From CAZYBO01 sp964645205 (GTDB taxonomy: Bacteria > Pseudomonadota > Alphaproteobacteria > Rickettsiales > SXRF01): a stretch of 64,000 nt of DNA. Below the pieces are notes generated by a model. The model did no database searches. It was not told the origin of the DNA and saw only the letters and a list, made by a program, of their open reading frames with translations. The translations under genes and the position numbers were made by a program. How positions within the stretch are numbered: position 1 is the first letter of the stretch; each line of letters opens with the position of its first letter. Below are positions 60,440 to 64,000 of the stretch, in pieces. Where the stretch lies: contig CAZYBO010000002.1 in NCBI GenBank assembly GCA_964645205.1, positions 124,001-188,000 on the forward strand. Direction: 5' to 3'.

Positions 60440-61000
60440 TTATTTTCCAACGCTCACAGCGCCTAACTCATGCAACAGTGCGGCGGCTCTGGCCGATAAT
60501 CCAACCTCCGGAGGGTATTCGGCAGCATGTGCCTGCACCGCTACGCCCGCGCGGGTAAACAGCAAAGTGGCGCGGCGTGTATGGAAGGCGGAGGTGGTGA
60601 TGATGGCGGTCTGCATGCCGTATTGCTGCATGAGCTTCGCGGAGAAGGCGGCGTTCTGGCGTGTGCTGCGCGCGCGCGGTTCCCGTATGATAGCGCCGTC
60701 AGGAACGCCTTGCGCAATGGCATAGGCGGCCATGGCGTCGGCTTCCACATGCGGGTTGGTGACTGCGCCGCCGGTGACGATGATGCGCGGTGCGTAGCCT
60801 GCTTTCCACAGCGCGATGCCGGCATCCATGCGCGAGCGCAATGTCGGCGTCAGCGTGCCGTCATCATGCACATGCGCGCCGAGGACGATGATGACGTCGC
60901 TTTTTTGTAAGGGCTTCGTATCCAGCGGCCACCACCCTATGAGGGCGGCAACCGACGCTGCAAATAACGCGCATCCGGTGATGATGGCGAAAGTGAGCAT
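60440..61000 (-). CDS. YdcF/ElyC/SanA-family (DUF218) membrane protein
   Basis: A 186-residue DUF218 protein with one N-terminal membrane helix (MLTFAIITGCALFAASVAALIGWW). The periplasmic domain has the family motifs VIIVLGAHVHDDG, RIIVTGGAV, REPRARSTRQNAAFSAKLM (pattern E-x-x-x-x-x-T-x-x-N) and IITTSAFHTRRATLLF. Relatives act in envelope biogenesis or S-adenosylmethionine binding; no defined reaction is known. It follows degP by 20 bases in the hflK-hflC-degP direction and may belong to that envelope-stress operon. Confidence 0.88.
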   Translation of the reverse strand: MLTFAIITGCALFAASVAALIGWWPLDTKPLQKSDVIIVLGAHVHDDGTLTPTLRSRMDAGIALWKAGYAPRIIVTGGAVTNPHVEADAMAAYAIAQGVPDGAIIREPRARSTRQNAAFSAKLMQQYGMQTAIITTSAFHTRRATLLFTRAGVAVQAHAAEYPPEVGLSARAAALLHELGAVSVGK

Positions 61001-61020
61001 ACGCAGCGCGCGGCGCAGGC

Positions 61021-62559
61021 TTATGGCTTCACGTCCTTCTTCGCATCGGGCTTTTCATCGGGTTTGGCGTCGCTCTTCTCATCCTTTTTTTCGTCCGTGG
61101 GTAGGGTGATGAAGGCTTCGTCCTTCTCGTGCAGCACGCGCACAAGAGCGAATTTGCGGCCCGATTTCTTCGCGTTCTCGAAGGCTTTTTTCACGTCCGC
61201 CACGGTTTTCACCGGTTCGCCGTTGATGTCGATGATGAGGTCGCCGGGGCGCAGGCCGCGCTTGGCGGCTTCCGAGCCGTTCTTGAGATCGACGATGGCG
61301 ACGCCCGTTTCTTTATCGTCAAGCCCCAACTCGTCGCGCAATGCGGGCGAAAGCGGCGCGATTTCCATGCCCATCAACGTTTCCGAACCGGGCTTCGCGC
61401 CTTTGGATTTCTTGCCGCCTTCCGCATCCGCTACGCTTTCGCCGTCGGCGTTTTCTTCCAGTTCGCCGATGGTAAGCTGCACGGTTTTAGACGCGTTCTT
61501 GCGCCAGTAAGTCACCGACGACGACTTGCCGATTTTGCTTTCAGCCACCATGCGCGGGAGGAAGCGCATTTCGGAAATTTCCTTGCCGTCGAAGGCGGTG
61601 ATGATGTCGCCCGCCAGAATGCCCGCTTTTTCCGCAGGGCTGCCCTTGCTGACTTCCAGCACCAGCGCGCCCATCGGTTTGGGCAGGCCGACGCTTTCGG
61701 CCACCTCATCCGACACTTCCTGAATCTTCACGCCGAGCCAGCCGCGATGCGTGCGGCCGAATTCTTTGAGTTGTGCGAGTACGGGTTTGGCGAGCGCGGT
61801 GGGGATGGCGAAGCCGATACCGACCGAGCCGCCCGTGGGTGAGAAAATCGCGGTGTTGATGCCGATGACTTCGCCCTTGAGGTTAAACAGGGGGCCGCCG
61901 GAATTGCCGCGGTTGATCGGCGCGTCGGTCTGCAGGAAATCGTCAAAAGGCCCGGCGTTGATGCTGCGCTGGCGGGCGCTGATGATGCCCTGTGTGACGG
62001 AACCGCCGAGGCCGAACGGATTGCCGATGGCGATCACCCAGTCGCCCACGCGCATCGCGTCGGAATCGCCGAGCGTTACGAAAGGCAGGTCCTTTTTCGC
62101 TTCCACTTTCAGCAGCGCGAGGTCGGTTTTCTTGTCGCGGCCGACGATGGCGGCTTTGTATTTCGTGTTGTCGGTGAGCGTGACGGTCACTTCCTCGGCG
62201 GCTTCCACCACATGGTTATTGGTGATGACATAACCCTTGGCGTCGATGATAAAGCCCGAGCCGAGTGAATACATGTCCTGCTCCGGCTCGTCCTTGCCGG
62301 GGCGCTGGCCGAAGCGGTCGAAGAACTCACGGAACGGCTCGAATTCCGGACTGTCGGGCATATCCTGAAACGGCATGCCCATGAAGCCCTGCGCGCCTTT
62401 GACTTTCTGGGTCGAGGAAATATTGACCACCGCCGGGGAGAGTTTTTCCACGAGATCGGCGAATCCGGCCGCAGGCGGCTGTTGCGCAAAGGCAGGCGGG
62501 GTGAACGCGATGACGAAAGCCGCCATCCACAAGCGAAGGGAATTACGCGAATGTGTCAT
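61021..62559 (-). CDS. degP: Periplasmic serine protease DegP/HtrA family (Do-like)
   Basis: Protein-quality-control protease/chaperone. It has 512 residues from the ATG at 62559, which has GGAG nine bases upstream; an ATG at 62574 is the alternative. The signal peptide ends TPPAFAQ. The catalytic triad is His116 (TNNHVV), Asp146 (TDLALLKV) and Ser220 (NRGNSGGPLF). Two PDZ domains follow (about 275-365 and 405-480). A highly charged Lys/Asp/Glu/Pro tail ends the protein (about the last 25 residues). It lies 18 bases after hflC, a common alphaproteobacterial order. Confidence 0.95.
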   Translation of the reverse strand: MTHSRNSLRLWMAAFVIAFTPPAFAQQPPAAGFADLVEKLSPAVVNISSTQKVKGAQGFMGMPFQDMPDSPEFEPFREFFDRFGQRPGKDEPEQDMYSLGSGFIIDAKGYVITNNHVVEAAEEVTVTLTDNTKYKAAIVGRDKKTDLALLKVEAKKDLPFVTLGDSDAMRVGDWVIAIGNPFGLGGSVTQGIISARQRSINAGPFDDFLQTDAPINRGNSGGPLFNLKGEVIGINTAIFSPTGGSVGIGFAIPTALAKPVLAQLKEFGRTHRGWLGVKIQEVSDEVAESVGLPKPMGALVLEVSKGSPAEKAGILAGDIITAFDGKEISEMRFLPRMVAESKIGKSSSVTYWRKNASKTVQLTIGELEENADGESVADAEGGKKSKGAKPGSETLMGMEIAPLSPALRDELGLDDKETGVAIVDLKNGSEAAKRGLRPGDLIIDINGEPVKTVADVKKAFENAKKSGRKFALVRVLHEKDEAFITLPTDEKKDEKSDAKPDEKPDAKKDVKP

Positions 62560-62577
62560 ACGATGTAGCTCCATGGA

Positions 62578-63462
62578 TTATCTGGATGCGTTTTCGCCCT
62601 TGCCGAACAGTTTTAGGAAATCGTTATCGGGCGAGAGCACCAAAGAGGTGTCTTTTTGCGAAAGGGTTTTGCGATAAGCCTGCATGGTGCGGTAGAACTG
62701 GAAGAATTCCTCATCCTGCCCGAACGAGTCGGCGAATATTTTGGTTGCCTTGCCTTCGCCTTCGCCGCGCAATGTTTCGGCGGTCTTGCGCGCTTCGGCG
62801 AGCAGGATCGTGCGTTCTTTATCCGCCTGCGAGCGGATTTTCTGCGCGTCCTCGGCACCTTTGGCGCGGAATTCCTTGGCTTCGCGTTCGCGTTCGGTCT
62901 GCATCCGCTTGTAGATACCTTCCGAGTTGGCAGGCGGCAGATCGGCGCGCTTGATGCGCACGTCGACTACTTCAATGCCGAAGCCGCCCGTGTCTTTGCC
63001 CATCGCCTGCTCGTTGACCAGCGTGCGGATTTTCTGCATCACTTCCGGGCGTTTTTCCGAGATCACTTCCGACAGCGGCACGCTGCCCAGCACCTGACGC
63101 AGCGACGATTCGAGGATGGAATTGAGGCGCGAGCGCATGGTGCTTTCGTTAGCTACCGACTGCTTGAAGCGCAGCGGGTCGGTGATGCGGTAGCGCACGA
63201 ACGCGTCCACGATCAGGCGCTTCTGGTCGGAGGCGATGACTTCCTTCGGCTCGGCGTCGAAATCGATCAGGCGCTTGTCGAAAAATTCGACATTCTGGAG
63301 GAATGGCATTTTGAGTTTGAGGCCGGGCGTTTGTTCGGCGCGCACGGGCTTTCCGAATTGCAGCACCAGCGCCTGCTCGGTTTGCGAAACCACGAACAGC
63401 GCGTTCGACAGCAGGAAAATACCCGCGATGCCTAGTGTAAAGATCAGTGTGGAACGCTTCAT
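62578..63462 (-). CDS. hflC: Membrane protease regulator HflC (SPFH domain)
   Basis: Forms with HflK the complex that surrounds and modulates FtsH. The 294 residues have one N-terminal membrane helix (STLIFTLGIAGIFLLSNALF) and a PHB domain (VSQTEQALVLQFGKPV through VDVRIKRADLP). A coiled-coil (about 190-245) precedes a tail with FFQFYRTMQAYRKTL. It overlaps hflK by four bases. Confidence 0.96.
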   Translation of the reverse strand: MKRSTLIFTLGIAGIFLLSNALFVVSQTEQALVLQFGKPVRAEQTPGLKLKMPFLQNVEFFDKRLIDFDAEPKEVIASDQKRLIVDAFVRYRITDPLRFKQSVANESTMRSRLNSILESSLRQVLGSVPLSEVISEKRPEVMQKIRTLVNEQAMGKDTGGFGIEVVDVRIKRADLPPANSEGIYKRMQTEREREAKEFRAKGAEDAQKIRSQADKERTILLAEARKTAETLRGEGEGKATKIFADSFGQDEEFFQFYRTMQAYRKTLSQKDTSLVLSPDNDFLKLFGKGENASR

Positions 63463-64000
63463 TTCTTTTCCTCCTCAGCCTTGGGTTTCAGGCCGTTAAG
63501 CGGCAGGTAGGGCACGACGCCCGAGTTGCTCTTGCCGTCGATAATCACCTTGTTCATGCCCTGCAGGATTTCTTCCATCGTTTCCAGATAGATGCGTTTC
63601 TTGGTGATGTCGCGAGCCTGCTTGAATTCGTTATACACCGATGTAAAGCGCGCCGCCTCGCCCTGCGCGCGGGCGATGACTTCCTGCTTGTAGCCCTCGG
63701 CTTCGAGCACCATCTGCTGCGCCTGGCCGCGCGCTTTGGGCAGGATGTCGTTGCGGTAGGCTTCGGCCTGGTTGCGTGCGGTTTCTAAGTCGGCGCGCGC
63801 GGTTTGCACGTCGCGGAACGAATCGATCGCTTGCGCCGGTGGGTCGGCTTTCAGCAGGTTGACGCTTACGATTTCAATGCCCGCCTTGTAATGGTCGAGC
63901 GTATCCTGAAGCAGCTTTTTCGTATTCTGCTCCACCTGCAATTTCCCTTCCGCCAGCACGGTGGCGATATTGGTCTTGCCGATGATTTCGCGCATGGCGC
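63459..64000 (-). CDS. hflK: Membrane protease regulator HflK (3' part, runs off the right edge)
   Basis: C-terminal 180 codons only; the gene enters from beyond base 64000. The fragment starts in the PHB domain (AMREIIGKTNIATVLAEGK) and continues with GIEIVSVNLLKADPPAQAIDSF. The coiled-coil QAEAYRNDILPKARGQAQQ follows, then the family C-terminal RIYLETMEEILQGMNKVIID. An internal ATG at 63995 is not the true start. It overlaps hflC by four bases (ATGA). Confidence 0.95.
   Translation of the reverse strand, partial: AMREIIGKTNIATVLAEGKLQVEQNTKKLLQDTLDHYKAGIEIVSVNLLKADPPAQAIDSFRDVQTARADLETARNQAEAYRNDILPKARGQAQQMVLEAEGYKQEVIARAQGEAARFTSVYNEFKQARDITKKRIYLETMEEILQGMNKVIIDGKSNSGVVPYLPLNGLKPKAEEEKK

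Overview
The window is a stretch of chromosome from an alphaproteobacterium. The evidence is gene content and order: a parA-rsmG-mnmG-mnmE block carrying parS-like sites, an atpHAGDC operon, an alaC-hom-glpX cluster, hflK-hflC-degP, a petABC bc1 complex, a membrane-anchored class I cytochrome c, a class I PHA synthase, and DUF484 next to xerC. I cannot place it below class. An orphan VirB2-like pilin and an ankyrin-type protein would fit a host-associated or predatory lineage, but this is only a hint. Nearly all of the window is coding. Genes sit in tight operons with many 4-nt ATGA/GTGA overlaps. No non-coding gap exceeds 300 bases. I see no CRISPR array, prophage, transposase gene or rRNA operon.

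Layout. 1-4.3 kb: partition and tRNA-modification block (parA partial, rsmG, mnmG, mnmE) with four parS-like palindromes. It is visibly richer in A+T than the rest. 4.3-13.4 kb: a quinone oxidoreductase, then a leftward string of cytochrome c, NfeD and SPFH membrane proteins and yejA-yejB-[DUF559]-yejE-yejF. The DUF559 nuclease-like ORF sits between two permease genes as a cassette bounded by inverted palindromic repeats. Two more palindromic elements lie in or beside yejA. 13.5-19.4 kb: kdsB, a PfkB kinase, an AmpG-like transporter, hemF, trmL and several unknown genes. 19.4-24.1 kb: the F1 part of ATP synthase, with an unusually short epsilon subunit. 24.2-29.8 kb: priA; then a transaldolase-like aldolase, DUF484 and xerC linked by overlaps, and a secreted unknown protein. 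29.9-33.1 kb: tRNA-Arg(CCG), an unknown gene, a glycosyltransferase/sulfotransferase pair, and an isolated VirB2/TrbC-type pilin gene with a structured leader, a strong terminator and a 25-bp-arm palindrome downstream. 33.1-38.3 kb: a leftward operon of a repeat-containing lipoprotein, alaC, hom and glpX. 38.4-40.3 kb: phaC. 40.2-47.8 kb: petA-petB-petC-lptD-surA-ankyrin-like gene in one orientation with almost no spacing. 47.9-53.9 kb: mlaA-mlaC, metF, motA-motB, a class I amidotransferase, a pseudouridine synthase and rsmD. 53.9-58.9 kb: tyrosine catabolism genes hmgA-fahA-maiA, followed by a thioredoxin/NHL protein and preceded by a 57-codon ORF. 59-64 kb: two unknown genes, a YdcF-like protein, degP, hflC and partial hflK.

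How the parts fit. Envelope biogenesis is heavily represented: kdsB, lptD, surA, mlaA/mlaC, degP, hflKC, lipoproteins, and AmpG plus Yej as possible muropeptide importers. So is energy metabolism: ATP synthase, bc1 complex, cytochrome c. The most unusual items are the DUF559 cassette that replaces an intergenic junction without breaking the operon, the solitary VirB2-like pilin, the ankyrin-like gene at the end of the pet-lptD-surA series, and the palindromes placed at operon joints and inside the yejA signal-peptide code.
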